Positions 20,601-29,240 of a DNA stretch of 64,000 nucleotides are shown here, piece by piece. The stretch lies in NCBI GenBank assembly GCA_963785755.1, contig CAWAXG010000013.1:1116001-1180000 (forward strand), read 5' to 3'. This DNA comes from JACCXG01 sp963785755. GTDB taxonomy: Bacteria > Acidobacteriota > Vicinamibacteria > Vicinamibacterales > 2-12-FULL-66-21. Position 1 is the stretch's first letter. Each line of letters begins with the position of its first letter. Position numbers and translations under genes: made by a program. The notes below the pieces were generated by a model. That model had not been told where the DNA came from. It did no database searches and saw only the letters and a program-made list of their open reading frames with translations.

Positions 20601-21971
20601 CACGACCATCGCGGGAAGCACGGCGACGACGAACATGACCCGCTCCATGGCGGCGCGGGTCGTGCGCCAGGGCAGAGACGAGAGCTCGAATGCCCACCCG
20701 GCCTCGAGGTCGATCGGCAGCCAGGCGGCGACGCGCAGTCCGACCAGGAGGAAGAGTTGAGCCGTCAGCGCCCATGAGAGCAACGCCAGCTGAGGTGTCG
20801 ACGGAGGATCGACGAGCGAAATCCACGCCGGCAGGCCCCACACCGATGCCGCGCCCATCGCGCTCGCCAGCACCAGGCGCTGCCGATGGTTGCGGATGAC
20901 CGTGGTCAGGAAGAAGCGCGCGACGGCGCGGATTTGCGGATCCCGGCTGATCGCGCTCGAGACGAACGCGATCAGGACCGCGGATACGGATCGACCGGCG
21001 CGGCGCGATGGCGTGTCCACGACCACGTCGTGCAGGCGGCGGTGCGCAAAGCCGAAAGAGACCAGCGCCGTCATCACGACGAGCACGGTTGCGGACATCG
21101 CGGTGCTGGCGAGATCGAGCAGCACGCCATCGTCAGTGCCCAGCACGCGCTCGTAGAGACCCAGGAACCACACCGGCGGCGTCGACAGGATCCAGAGGCG
21201 CTCCGGGCTCACCCGATCCTGAAGCGCGCTGACCACCGATCCGCTGATCGCCGGGAGCGCGATCACCCCGCTCACGATGGCCGCCACCATCGCGAGCTGC
21301 AGCAGCGGGGAGACGCGGCCGAAGCCACGCGGGCCAAGCAGCGCCAGCGTCAGGCCCTGAACCGCGACGATCGCCATCATCACGAAGATGCTGGCGGCGG
21401 ACGACGCCAGGAAGTGGGCGGCGATACCCCGAAGCGCGAAGCCGAACGACGTGTTGGCCGCGAGCGCGAACCCGAATGCGACGGACGCCAGCGCGTGCAT
21501 CGCGAGCGCGACCAGTGCGACGTACGCCGAGAGCGCGATGAGCTTCCCCGCAACGAGAGTGATGGGGCGAACCGGCAGCGCACCGAGGACGAGCCGATCG
21601 CGCTTGTCGGTGAGCAGCGTGTTCCAGGTGATGACGCTGAGGATCCCGGAGGCGATCATCGCGAACCCGAGATAGAACGTCTTGTCCGCCCGCGAGATGG
21701 CACGCAGCACCTCGGGCCCCTGGTAGCGCGCAATCATGCTCCAGCCCCAGCCGGCGGGATCGGTGCCGAACCCCGAGGCATCGGGCACGGGCGCCGAAGC
21801 GCCGGCAAGGAACAACGGCAGGATGAACCCGGGCGCGGCAAGCACCGCCAGGAGGGCGAAGAAGGCGGTTTTCAGATCGTCGAAGCCGGCGGTCAGCTCG
21901 TTCTCGAAAAAGCGGCCGAAGAAGGCGGGAACCAGCTGCCGAAGCTGCGCCAGGTCGCGCGGGCGGGTCAT
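17604..21971 (-). CDS. Membrane protein fused in frame to an ADOP/MacB-like permease
   Basis: From ATG 21971 (MTRPRDLAQLRQLVPAFFG) the frame is open for 1455 residues. The longer ORF back to 22439 only covers the antisense of the next gene and is rejected. Residues 1 to about 610 form a 12-or-more-helix membrane protein with RDRLVLGALPVRPITL, resembling ABC-2 type exporter subunits. From codon 616 (ATG 20126) a complete ADOP permease follows: LIRDVRLALRRLIAAPIFTAF, two MacB cores, and RRTRELGVRIALGAERS with C-terminal PARRASRIDPNVALRQI. ATG 20126 lies on an ATGA, so two overlapping genes joined by an undetected indel is a serious alternative to a natural fusion. No ATPase is encoded nearby. 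Confidence 0.75.
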   Translation of the reverse strand: MTRPRDLAQLRQLVPAFFGRFFENELTAGFDDLKTAFFALLAVLAAPGFILPLFLAGASAPVPDASGFGTDPAGWGWSMIARYQGPEVLRAISRADKTFYLGFAMIASGILSVITWNTLLTDKRDRLVLGALPVRPITLVAGKLIALSAYVALVALAMHALASVAFGFALAANTSFGFALRGIAAHFLASSAASIFVMMAIVAVQGLTLALLGPRGFGRVSPLLQLAMVAAIVSGVIALPAISGSVVSALQDRVSPERLWILSTPPVWFLGLYERVLGTDDGVLLDLASTAMSATVLVVMTALVSFGFAHRRLHDVVVDTPSRRAGRSVSAVLIAFVSSAISRDPQIRAVARFFLTTVIRNHRQRLVLASAMGAASVWGLPAWISLVDPPSTPQLALLSWALTAQLFLLVGLRVAAWLPIDLEAGWAFELSSLPWRTTRAAMERVMFVVAVLPAMVVFGTAYWWLWGAVAGLLHVLFTLSIGVLLIELLLWRIEAVPCTRPWRPEAFRLRHAWPIYLAVILMLTPGVAGVELLLLAQPIACVCFAAYVLVLTRQMRIAAVLRPALTSTEPVDVISSALRAARLSDERAPSGEVNRTSSATILPEPFLSRRSRQSSMTGIEWRGAMPRFGPGHLIRDVRLALRRLIAAPIFTAFSVVTLGCGVGITTAVYSIVYAALWAPPPVHEVDRIADVSARDGRSTMAFSWPDFADFRERQTAFTDFAAATHFQSPLVGGSVGEVVNGEAVNGSYFHTFGIRPVLGRTIQPSDDAIGAPPVAVLSHDVWRLRFGGAPNVIGTVVKIDGRMHDVIGVAPKGFRGWDFSNLAHVPAVWVPIATAPAEVQSRLRNSDRGSHWLVVKGRLAPERTLEQASTELMTIGRALEAEFPTRGAEPGSGRSPYGRRWSAGAIQTRDSARLGLIGRMFVGAVGLVLLIGCTNLANLGLARGSSREHEMAVRRALGASRIDLIREQLVESTLVAAASGLVAALIIRATTTSFTVEVPAGPGRFVLLEPHMNMAVLIFAASAGLCALVTFGIWPALQLTQPPAREGLSTDGGTTPPHWHVHRRLIAWQVAASVTLFLVAAACINVIVVNALHDTGVDVDRLAIVGVDFDTNRYDAVRTRSMIEVVVSAAARHPDISAIAASANLPFGVGMPGAWSAARAEASINAAEPVQFVAATPDIFRTLGVRLVHGRGFGSQDTLDAPRVAVINLSYALRTWGTSNVVGREMLLSPSMARPGARMPVDRVTVVGVAADTDVGRTGARDNGLVYVPLDQHPPRVILFTARSERDPRAALVALRAALRQVDPDLVVDRAATGTLFLAGHFVVLGFVAALVSTLGTLALLLAMSGLFGVVSHVVSRRTRELGVRIALGAERSRIMRLVFVDGLRPVIDGLAAGLFAGAVCRALIAATMSASVAAIDPIAFVMVPVLFVLTALGACYWPARRASRIDPNVALRQI

Positions 21972-22071
21972 GACCACCGCATTAGACACCAGGACGTTGC
22001 GCCGGGTCCTTCGCCGCGCTGATAATCGCCCCGGGTCGTCATAAGGCGAGCGTCGACTGAAAGGTACGAAT

Positions 22072-22144
22072 CGCGGATTCACGCGGATGCGCAGCGGTCG
22101 CCGTGGCGTCGCTGGAAATCCGCGGAGATCCGCGTGAATCCGCG
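22072..22144. repeat. Perfect 17-bp inverted repeat between divergent genes
   Basis: CGCGGATTCACGCGGAT (22072-22088) is the exact reverse complement of 22128-22144. The loop holds a further ATCCGCGG. It lies in the 194-base divergent gap between the fused permease and the amidohydrolase and ends 21 bases before the latter start. It could be an operator or an mRNA hairpin. Confidence 0.7.
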
Positions 22145-22165
22145 ACTCGTGAAAAACGGAGTTGA

Positions 22166-23859
22166 ATGATGCACACAGTCGGCCGAACGGCCGCTCGCCT
22201 CGCGTTCGCGGCCGTCGTGCTGTTTGCCTGCGCCCGGCCCGAACAGCCGCCGCAGGACCGACCTGCTGATTGCCGGTGGGTCGGTGATCGACGGTGAGGG
22301 AACGCCCGCCAGTCGTCACCGACCTCGCCATCCGCGACGGCAAGATCGCCGCAATCGGCGACCTTCGCGCCGCCGCTGCCCGCCGGCGGATCGATGCATC
22401 CGGGTTGACCGTCGCGCCCGGGTTCATCGACATGCACAACCACTCCGATTACACGATCCTGACCGAGCCGAAGTCCGAGAGCATGATCCGCCAGGGCGTG
22501 ACGACGATGGTGCTGGGCGAGTCGCGATCCGCGGGACCGATCAAGCCCGGTGTCAACGACGATCCGCGGGCCCGGTCGGATCGCGCGACGGTCGACTGGA
22601 CGACCCTGGGCGGGTACTTCCAGAAGCTCGAACGCCAGCACATGGCGACCAACATCGCGTCGTACGTGGGCGAGGAACAGGTCTGGACGTACGTGAAGGG
22701 CTACGGACAGACGCCCGCGACGCTCGAAGAGCTCGACGCGATGAAGAAGCTGGTCGCGCAGGCGATGGAAGAAGGCGCGATGGGCCTGTCGACCTCGCTG
22801 CTTCAGCCTCCCTCCAGCCTCGCGACGACGGAGAACCTGATCGAGCTGGCGAAGGTCGCCAGGCAGTATGGCGGCATCTATTCCTCGCACATCCGCGACG
22901 AGGGGGAACGCGTCTTCGAGTCGATAGACGAGGCGATCCGGGTCGGCAAGGGCGCAGGGATCCGCGTCGACATCATCCACATGAAGATCGCCCACAAGAA
23001 ACTGTGGGGCCGCGTCAACGAGATCGTCGCGATGGTCCAGAAAGCCCGCGACGAGGGGCACGACATCCGCGCGAACGTGTATCCCTACACCGCGGGCCAG
23101 AACAACCTCTCGTCAATCGTTCCTCAATGGGCGCACGACGGCGGACGCGCGAAGATGCTCGAGCGCCTGCGCGACCCGGCCGCGCGCCGGCGGATGCGCG
23201 AAGAAGTCCTGAACGGGCTGCCCAACTGGTACAACCACTATCTGGCGACCGGGGACGGCTGGGGCGGGATGCTGCTCGTCTCGCTGCAGCACGAGCGCAA
23301 CAAGCCGTTCCAGGGCAAACGGATGAGCGAACTGATCGCCGCGCGCGGCGGCAATCCCGCCGACGTGCTGTTCGACGTGCTGATCGAGGAGAACGGCAGC
23401 GTCCCGACGGTGTTCTTCCATCATTCCGAGCCGGACATGCAGCTCGTGATGCAGCAGCCGTGGACGTCGATCGGCTCGGACGGCTCGGCGGTGAATCCGG
23501 ACGGCCCGACCGGCCGCGCCCATCCCCACCCGCGCTACTACGGCACCTTCCCGCGCGTCCTCGGCCGCTACGTGCGCGAGCTGAAGGTCCTCACGCTGCC
23601 GGAGGCGGTGAAGAAGATGACGAGCATGAACGCGGACAAGATCGGCATCACGGATCGCGGCCGGCTGAAGCAAGGCCTGTCCGCCGACGTGACGATCTTC
23701 GACCAGGATCGTGTGATCGATCGCGCGACCTTCGAGAACCCGCACCAGTTCCCGGTCGGCATCAAGTACGTGATCGTCAACGGCGCGGTGACGATCGACA
23801 ACGAGCAGCACACCGGCGCGCTCGCGGGGAAGGTGCTGTACGGCCCGGGAAAGAAATAA
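22166..23859 (+). CDS. N-acyl-D-amino-acid deacylase family amidohydrolase, lipoprotein-type signal (two frameshifts)
   Basis: The start MMHTVGRTAARLAFAAVVLF with a following AC looks like a lipobox (LFAC), and a GGAG precedes the ATG. The frame slips near 22257 (continuing as TDLLIAGGSVIDGEGTPA) and again near 22306 (VVTDLAIRDGKIAAIGD). It then runs intact to the stop, about 560 residues in all. The metal site HxH is in GFIDMHNHSDYT. SSHIRDEGE, IIHMKIAHKK and IGSDGSAVNPDG supply later metal and catalytic positions typical of the D-aminoacylase/dihydroorotase superfamily. These zinc enzymes release D-amino acids or hydrolyse related amides. A homologue lies at 27306, and a D-amino-acid PLP enzyme at 29241. 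Confidence 0.8.
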
Positions 23860-23860
23860 C

Positions 23861-23964
23861 GGCGCCCGTAGCGCGCCGCTTTAGCGGCGCGGCGCTGAAC
23901 CGCGCGTCTATCGCGGCGCTGAAGCGCGCGCGGCGCGGCGCTGAAGCGCCGCGCTACGGGCGCC
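23861..23964. repeat. REP-like palindrome cluster (family E, copy 1)
   Basis: The outer arms GGCGCCCGTAGCGCG and CGCGCTACGGGCGCC are perfect reverse complements. Inside is GCGCCGCTTTAGCGGCGC, identical (as reverse complement) to the core at 58298-58315. It lies between the convergent stops of the amidohydrolase and the quinoprotein, so it may terminate both. Confidence 0.8.
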
Positions 23965-23969
23965 GACTC

Positions 23970-25605
23970 TTACTCCGGTAAGGCAAACACGTACATCGCC
24001 GAATCGGCGCACACCGCGACGTACTGCCGGCCGTTCACCGCGAACGTCATCGGACCGCTGGCGATGGTGCCGCCGAGGTTGACCTTCCACAACAGCTCGC
24101 CGTTGCGCGCGTCGAGGGCGAAGAAGTGGCCCTCGCGGCCGCCCGAGAAGAGCAGGTCCGACGCGGTCGTGAGCACGCCGCTCTCCGTGTAGTCGACCAT
24201 CTTGAAGTCCCACTTCTTCTCGCCGGTCTTCGGGTCGATGGCGCGGACCGCGCCGTAGCCTTCTTCCTCAGTGCGATGTGACGCGTTCGCGCGACCGCCG
24301 CCGGCCGCGGCGCCTGCCGGCCGCGGCGCGCGGCCTGTGTATTTGGTGAAGAACTTCCACGGTGGAACTTCCGCGTAGGTGGCGATCGCGGAATAGTTGT
24401 CCCAGGTCGAGACGTAGAACAGCCCGGTGCGCGGGCTGAACGAGGGGGAATACCAGTTGGTGCCGCCCTGCGTGCCCGGCCAGATCCGCGTGCCTTCCGG
24501 CGTGGGTTTGGCGTGCGCCGCCTTCTTCGGCCGGCCCTTCGCGTCGAAGCCGTCGTTCCAGTTCTGTTTGACGAACGCCTTGCCGAGCAGGAACTCTCCC
24601 GTGATCCGATCGAGCACGTAGAAGAACCCGTTGCGGTTCGCCCACAGCATCACCTTGCGCGGCTTGCCCTGCCACTCGATATCGGTCAGCACCGGAACCT
24701 GCACGGCATCCCAGTCGAACTCGTCGTTGGGTGTGAACTGATAGTGCCACTTCAGTTTGCCGGTATCGACGTCAAGGGCAACGACCGAATCCGAGTAGAG
24801 ATTGTCGCCGGGGTTTCGCGGACCGCCGTTCCATCCGGGATTCGGATTGCCGGTGCCCCAGAACGTCAGGTTCGTTTCGGGATCGTAGGAGCCGGTGACC
24901 CAGATCGGCGCACCGCCGTGCTGCCACGAATCGCCCGGCCAGCGTCTCGTTGCCGGGTTCGTCCGGACCGGGAACGGTGTTGAAGCGCCACAGCTCGTCG
25001 CCGGTGCGGGCGTCGTAGGCCGAGATCCAGCAGTTCACGCCGTACTCGTTCGTCGCCGGCCCGAGGATCACCTTGTCCTTGACGACCAGCGGTGCGACGT
25101 TCAACTGCAGGCCCGTCTTCCACTCGACGATCGTCTTGTTCCAGAGCGCCTTGCCAGTCTTCGCGTCGATCGCGATCAGATGGCCGTCGTAGGTCGCCCA
25201 GAAGAGGCGATCGCCGGCGATCGCGAGCCCCTTCACGACCATCAGATACGCGTTGGACTCCGGCGGCACGCGATACCTGAACGTCCAGAAGGTGCGGCCG
25301 GTCGCGGCATCGAGCGCGACGACCTCGCTGTTCTGGACGGTGTACATCACGCCATCGACCACGAGCGGCGTCGTCTCCATCTTGTCGAGATAGCGCGGAC
25401 GCCAGACCCACTTCAGCGTGAGCTGCTTCACGTTCTCGCGGGTGATCTTGTCGAGCAGGCTGTAACGGTGGCTCGAATAGCCGCCGCCGTAAGTGAGCCA
25501 GTTCTGGGGCTCGCGGTCGGCGTGCAGGATCCGGTCGTAGGTGACCTGTGCCGAGACCGACCCGCCGAGCAGGCACAAGCCGGCGACGAGGAGGCGCATC
25601 TTCAT
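23970..25605 (-). CDS. PQQ-dependent quinoprotein dehydrogenase (one frameshift)
   Basis: About 545 residues. A signal peptide (MKMRLLVAGLCLLGGSVSAQ) precedes an eight-bladed propeller of the methanol/ethanol dehydrogenase class: NWLTYGGGYSSHRYSLLDKI near the start and ALDAATGRTFWTFRYRVPP-type W-docking repeats. The frame slips near 24944 (ACGCTGGCC). In the corrected frame WPGDSWQHGGAPIWVTGSYD continues and joins the downstream part (VQVPVLTDIEWQGKPRKVML). A short Gly/Ala/Arg-rich loop (GRAPRPAGAAAGGGRA) interrupts a late blade. The enzyme would oxidise an alcohol or sugar in the periplasm and pass electrons to the cytochrome c encoded upstream with an ATGA overlap. Confidence 0.83.
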
Positions 25606-26105
25606 TTCGGATCCCCCTTCAACGATGCCAGGTATCTGACGAGGTCCGCGATCTGCTGCGCGTTCAACTTGCCCTCGTACGACGGCATCAAGCCCTTCTC
25701 CAGGATGGTGAGCTCGCGCAGATCCGACTTGGCGTAGGACTTCAGCTGCTCGCCAGCATCCATCAGCTGGACGCTGAACGCATCCTGATTCAGCAGCCTG
25801 CCGGTCAGGGTGGCGCCGGCGCGGGTAACGACGCGGACGGAGCGGTTCTCCGGAAGCACTTCCTCGTCCGGAGCGACGATCGCGCGCTGGAGCTGCTCGG
25901 CTGTTTTGCGGTCACCCACATCGGAGAGATCCGGCCCGACCCGCGAGCCGGTGTCGCCGATCCGATGACAGTCGAGACACTTCGTCGAGGTGACGAGCGC
26001 TTTGCCGTTTGCCGCGTCACCGCGGATCGGCTTGGGCTCCTGAGCGATCAGCTCGGTCGGGGCAACCGCGACCAACAGCAAAAGAATGCCGGCTCTTCTG
26101 ATCAT
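25602..26105 (-). CDS. Secreted c-type cytochrome
   Basis: 167 residues with a signal peptide (MIRRAGILLLLVAVAPTELI). A single CxxCH heme site is CLDCH (Cys43, Cys46, His47), and the likely axial Met is in EKGLMPSYEGK near 140. Between them is about 60 extra residues (RSVRVVTRAGATLTGRLLNQ) seen in the heme domain that closes PVC-type heme proteins. It overlaps the quinoprotein start by ATGA, so it is probably its electron acceptor in the periplasm. Confidence 0.87.
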   Translation of the reverse strand: MIRRAGILLLLVAVAPTELIAQEPKPIRGDAANGKALVTSTKCLDCHRIGDTGSRVGPDLSDVGDRKTAEQLQRAIVAPDEEVLPENRSVRVVTRAGATLTGRLLNQDAFSVQLMDAGEQLKSYAKSDLRELTILEKGLMPSYEGKLNAQQIADLVRYLASLKGDPK

Positions 26106-26148
26106 CGTTCTCGATCTCCGCCGACTGAGCTGCTCCGAGCGTTCGGAC

Positions 26149-26178
26149 GCGGAGCTAAAGCTCCGCGCTACGGGCGTC
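26149..26178. repeat. REP-like palindrome (family E, copy 2)
   Basis: GCGGAGCT-AA-AGCTCCGC is a perfect 8-bp palindrome, followed by GCTACGGGCGTC, the same trailer as in the other family E copies. It lies in the 85-base gap between the isomerase-like gene stop and the cytochrome c start. Confidence 0.7.
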
Positions 26179-26190
26179 TACGTTCGCGCT

Positions 26191-27285
26191 CTACGTCTTC
26201 GCGTCGAGCGTGGCCACGACCACGTCATAGATCGCGCGCGTGCCCTCGTGGCTGTTGCCGGCTTCGATCGTGTAGAGCCCTTTGTATCCGAGCTCGCCCT
26301 CCATGTACCGCATCGTCGTTGCCAGATCCCAGCGCGTGTTTACACGCGTGTGAATGCTGCCGGCGCTCATCGGGTGCATCAGCTTCAGGCACTGATGCAG
26401 CTCTTCCTGATTGGCCGCGTTGGCGCCACCGAGATCGACGTTGGAGTACGCGCCCGCGCCCTTGATGATTTCGGCGAGCAGCGCCCAGGCTGGCGGACCG
26501 GTCAACGGCGGCGGCCCTGGAGGCGGCGTATTAGGAGCCGCGGCCGGGGCGCGGCGGGGAGCGGCTGGAGCTGGAGTCGTGGGGGCGGGAGCGCCGGCAG
26601 GGGCTGGCGTCGCACCGCCCGGTGCAGCGCCCGTCGCCGCACCTTGCGCCGCGCCACCCTGGCCACCCTGACCGCCGCGGCCACGGCCGCCGCCGCCCGA
26701 GCCACGGGTTTCCACGGAAACGATGATGTTCTTCGATTTGCCGTAGTCGACCATCAGCTTCAACGCGGGGATGCTGTGGACCTTGTTCTCGTGGGTCGGG
26801 GCTCCCTGATTGATCATGACGCGCTGGGCGCCGAGCCGGACCGCGTGATCGACAAACATCTTGGTCAGATCGACAGCCAGGGTCCGATCGCGCTGTTGCG
26901 GCGCGGAAATATTCAGACCGCTGAATTCGAGATTGATCTGCGTCGCGCGCGACTTGCTCTTCTCGAGGCGGCCGCGCAGCTCCTTGAGATACGCCGGCTC
27001 GGTCGAAGCGAGATGGTAGTGCTGGAACTCGATCTTGTGGACGCCATAGGTGTCGGCGATCATCTCCGCGATGTCGAAGAGCTCGAGGGTGCGGTTCGGA
27101 TTGTCCTGGACGTCGGGCACCTTCAGGATGCTCTGAAAGTTCAGGGTCATGATCGCCATGCGATCGAGCGTGGATTGCCTGACTTTCTTCCAGTCCGGTC
27201 CCGGGGTCTGCGCCAGGCCGAGAGGAGTGCCCGCAAGCCCGGCAACTCCGGCGGCGGCACTGATGAGGAATTCACGGCGTTGCAT
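26191..27285 (-). CDS. Tat-exported sugar phosphate isomerase/epimerase-like TIM-barrel protein with low-complexity insert
   Basis: 364 residues. The start MQRREFLISAAAGVAGLAG is a twin-arginine signal (RREFL). The mature protein resembles xylose-isomerase-like TIM barrels: FDIAEMIADTYGVHKIEFQ, QRVMINQGAP, INLEFSG, NIIVSVETRG and YTIEAGNSHEG. These position Glu and His residues used for metal binding in the family. Residues about 195-265 are a Gly/Arg-rich then Pro/Ala-rich tract placed between two barrel strands, absent from ordinary members. Because it is exported, a phosphorylated cytosolic sugar is an unlikely substrate; a keto-sugar or glycoside is more plausible (inference). It follows the amidohydrolase gene by 20 bases. 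Confidence 0.75.
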   Translation of the reverse strand: MQRREFLISAAAGVAGLAGTPLGLAQTPGPDWKKVRQSTLDRMAIMTLNFQSILKVPDVQDNPNRTLELFDIAEMIADTYGVHKIEFQHYHLASTEPAYLKELRGRLEKSKSRATQINLEFSGLNISAPQQRDRTLAVDLTKMFVDHAVRLGAQRVMINQGAPTHENKVHSIPALKLMVDYGKSKNIIVSVETRGSGGGGRGRGGQGGQGGAAQGAATGAAPGGATPAPAGAPAPTTPAPAAPRRAPAAAPNTPPPGPPPLTGPPAWALLAEIIKGAGAYSNVDLGGANAANQEELHQCLKLMHPMSAGSIHTRVNTRWDLATTMRYMEGELGYKGLYTIEAGNSHEGTRAIYDVVVATLDAKT

Positions 27286-27305
27286 GCGGCACTCCTTGTG
27301 TGTGT

Positions 27306-28970
27306 TTACCGTCTGCCTTCGAGCGGCGATCTCTCACCGGTCGTACCTCGATACCCGCGTCCGAACAACGGCCGGCCCGGACGCGCGCCCGTGTGCCTGC
27401 CGCCGTCGATCACGACCGTGCCGTTCACGATCACATAGGGCACGCCCGCGGCATAGCTCTTCGTCTTCTCGAACGAGTTCGTCTCGCGCACGCCGGCCGG
27501 ATCGAAGATGGCGAGGTCGGCGGCGAACCCTTCCCGGATCTGACCGCGGTCGCGAAGCCCGAGAATCTGCGCCGGCAGCGTCGTCATCTTGCGCACCGCT
27601 TCTTCGAGCGACAGCACGCGCTCGTCGCGCACATAGTGGCCGAGCACGCGGGCGTTCGTTGAGAAGCTGCGCGGGTGCGGCAGGCCATCTTCATCCAGGT
27701 TGATCGCCGATCCATCGCTGGCAATCGCCACCCAGGGCTTCTGCATCACCAGCCGGACGTCGGCCTCGGACATCGTGTGGAACATCCCGGAGATGGTGCC
27801 CTTTTCTTCCGCCATGAGCGCGAGGCAGGTGTCGGCGGGATCCGCATCACCTCGCAGCTTCGCGATCTGGCTGGCCGTCATGCCTTCATAGCGTTTGTTC
27901 TGCGGCTGGGTCGCGCGGCCGAGAACGATGCCCTCCCAGCCGCCGTGTTCGGCGACCCACGTCAGAAAATCCTTGTCCTGTTTGATCTTCTGGCGCATGG
28001 CCGGATTCGCGAGCAGCTCCGCGAACGCCTGCGGACCACCTTCCCGCGCCCAGACCGGAAAGAACGCGCTCCAGCGATGCTGCATCGCGGTGTAAGGGTA
28101 TTGATTCGCGGTGATGTCGAGCCCGCGGGCACGCGCCTCTTCAATCCGCGCGACGTACTTCCCGACCGTGCCCCAGTTGTTCTTGCCGCGGATCTTGAGG
28201 TGGAAGATGTGGACGGGAACCTTCGCCTGCTCGGCGACGCGAATCGCGAAGTCGAGCTCCTTGTTCTGCTGCAGCCCCTCGCTGCCGATGTGCGACACGT
28301 AGATGCCGCCCAGCGCGGCCACCGCCTTCGCGATCTCGATCACTTCCTCAGGATGCTCCGGGCCGCCGCTCTCGAATCGCGTGACCAGCCCCCACGCCCC
28401 CTCCTGCATGGAGCGCACCGCGAGCTGATTCATCCGTGCCAGCTGTTCGGCGTTTGCCGGGCCGGTGGCATATCCCATCACCACGAGCCGGATCTGCTGG
28501 TAGGAGACTTCGGAGATGACGTTGATGGAGATGCCGTTCCGGGCAAGGGCGCGCCAGTAGCCGGTGAAGTCGGTCCACGTGCCCTTTGCTTCCGGCAGCC
28601 CGTCGCGCGGCGCCACCGTGGTGGCCTCGCCGAGCACATCGAGGGTGACGCCCTGACGCACCTTGCTCTCGGCGTTGCCGTCGTTCAGGAGCGGAAGATC
28701 CGAGTGGGTGTGCAGGTCGATGAAGCCGGGAGCCACGACGAGGCCCGCCGCGTCGATCTGCCGCTTTGCGCTCGCGTCTGCGAGTCTGCCGACCGCGACG
28801 ATGCGATCGCCCCTGATCCCGACATCCGCCGCGAACCACGGATTGCCTGTCCCGTCGACTATCCGTCCGCCGCGAATCACGAGGTCGTAGGCCGGCTGCC
28901 GGGCCGCGACCCACACGCCTCCCAGGGCGATGATGGTGGCGGCCACGACCGCGCTGACTCGACGACGCAT
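27306..28970 (-). CDS. N-acyl-D-amino-acid deacylase family amidohydrolase
   Basis: 554 residues, intact. An N-terminal hydrophobic segment (VVAATIIALGGVWVAARQ) suggests export or membrane anchoring. The amidohydrolase core is clear: YDLVIRGGRIVDGTGNPWFA, GFIDLHTHSDLPL (HxH metal site), YVSHIGSEG, HIFHLKIRGKNNWG, AIASDGSAINLDEDG and a C-terminal YVIVNGTVVIDGGRHTGARP. It belongs to the D-aminoacylase group, as does the gene at 22166. It is likely cotranscribed with the downstream isomerase-like gene (20-base gap). A GGAG lies just before ATG 28970. Confidence 0.85.
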   Translation of the reverse strand: MRRRVSAVVAATIIALGGVWVAARQPAYDLVIRGGRIVDGTGNPWFAADVGIRGDRIVAVGRLADASAKRQIDAAGLVVAPGFIDLHTHSDLPLLNDGNAESKVRQGVTLDVLGEATTVAPRDGLPEAKGTWTDFTGYWRALARNGISINVISEVSYQQIRLVVMGYATGPANAEQLARMNQLAVRSMQEGAWGLVTRFESGGPEHPEEVIEIAKAVAALGGIYVSHIGSEGLQQNKELDFAIRVAEQAKVPVHIFHLKIRGKNNWGTVGKYVARIEEARARGLDITANQYPYTAMQHRWSAFFPVWAREGGPQAFAELLANPAMRQKIKQDKDFLTWVAEHGGWEGIVLGRATQPQNKRYEGMTASQIAKLRGDADPADTCLALMAEEKGTISGMFHTMSEADVRLVMQKPWVAIASDGSAINLDEDGLPHPRSFSTNARVLGHYVRDERVLSLEEAVRKMTTLPAQILGLRDRGQIREGFAADLAIFDPAGVRETNSFEKTKSYAAGVPYVIVNGTVVIDGGRHTGARPGRPLFGRGYRGTTGERSPLEGRR

Positions 28971-29046
28971 TCGCTCCTTCTCCGGCAGCGTGACGCGTTC
29001 GGGTGCTGCCGGTTTCGCGAGGAATATATGTCAAGTGCGGGGCACT

Positions 29047-29071
29047 TTCGAACACTTTCAATAAGTTCGAA
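29047..29071 (-). promoter_or_regulatory. Paired TTCGAA palindromes upstream of the amidohydrolase
   Basis: Two TTCGAA sites (29047-29052 and 29066-29071) are spaced 19 bases centre to centre, about two helical turns, 77-101 bases upstream of the 28970 start. The same core occurs in the 41-bp motif at 38705 and 45857 and at 63522. A regulator binding the same face of the helix is possible. The rest of 28971-29240 shows nothing I can name. Confidence 0.4.
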
Positions 29072-29240
29072 TGTCAGTGCAACCCATCTTGGACGGCCTA
29101 ACCTGCGTCGCGCTGAGCTGAAAGCTCCCACGATTGCGCTGCTGCACGACGCGCAGGCCGTGTTTCGTGATTCCTTTTCTGAGGTTTGTATCCTGGGTGT
29201 ACTCAGTGCTGGCGAGGTATGGTGTTTTAAGAGAGCGCCC

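Noticed and set aside
21972..22439. 156-residue N-terminal extension of the double permease
   Set aside because: It crosses the divergent promoter region and the start of the amidohydrolase; MTRPRDLAQ at 21971 is a better start.
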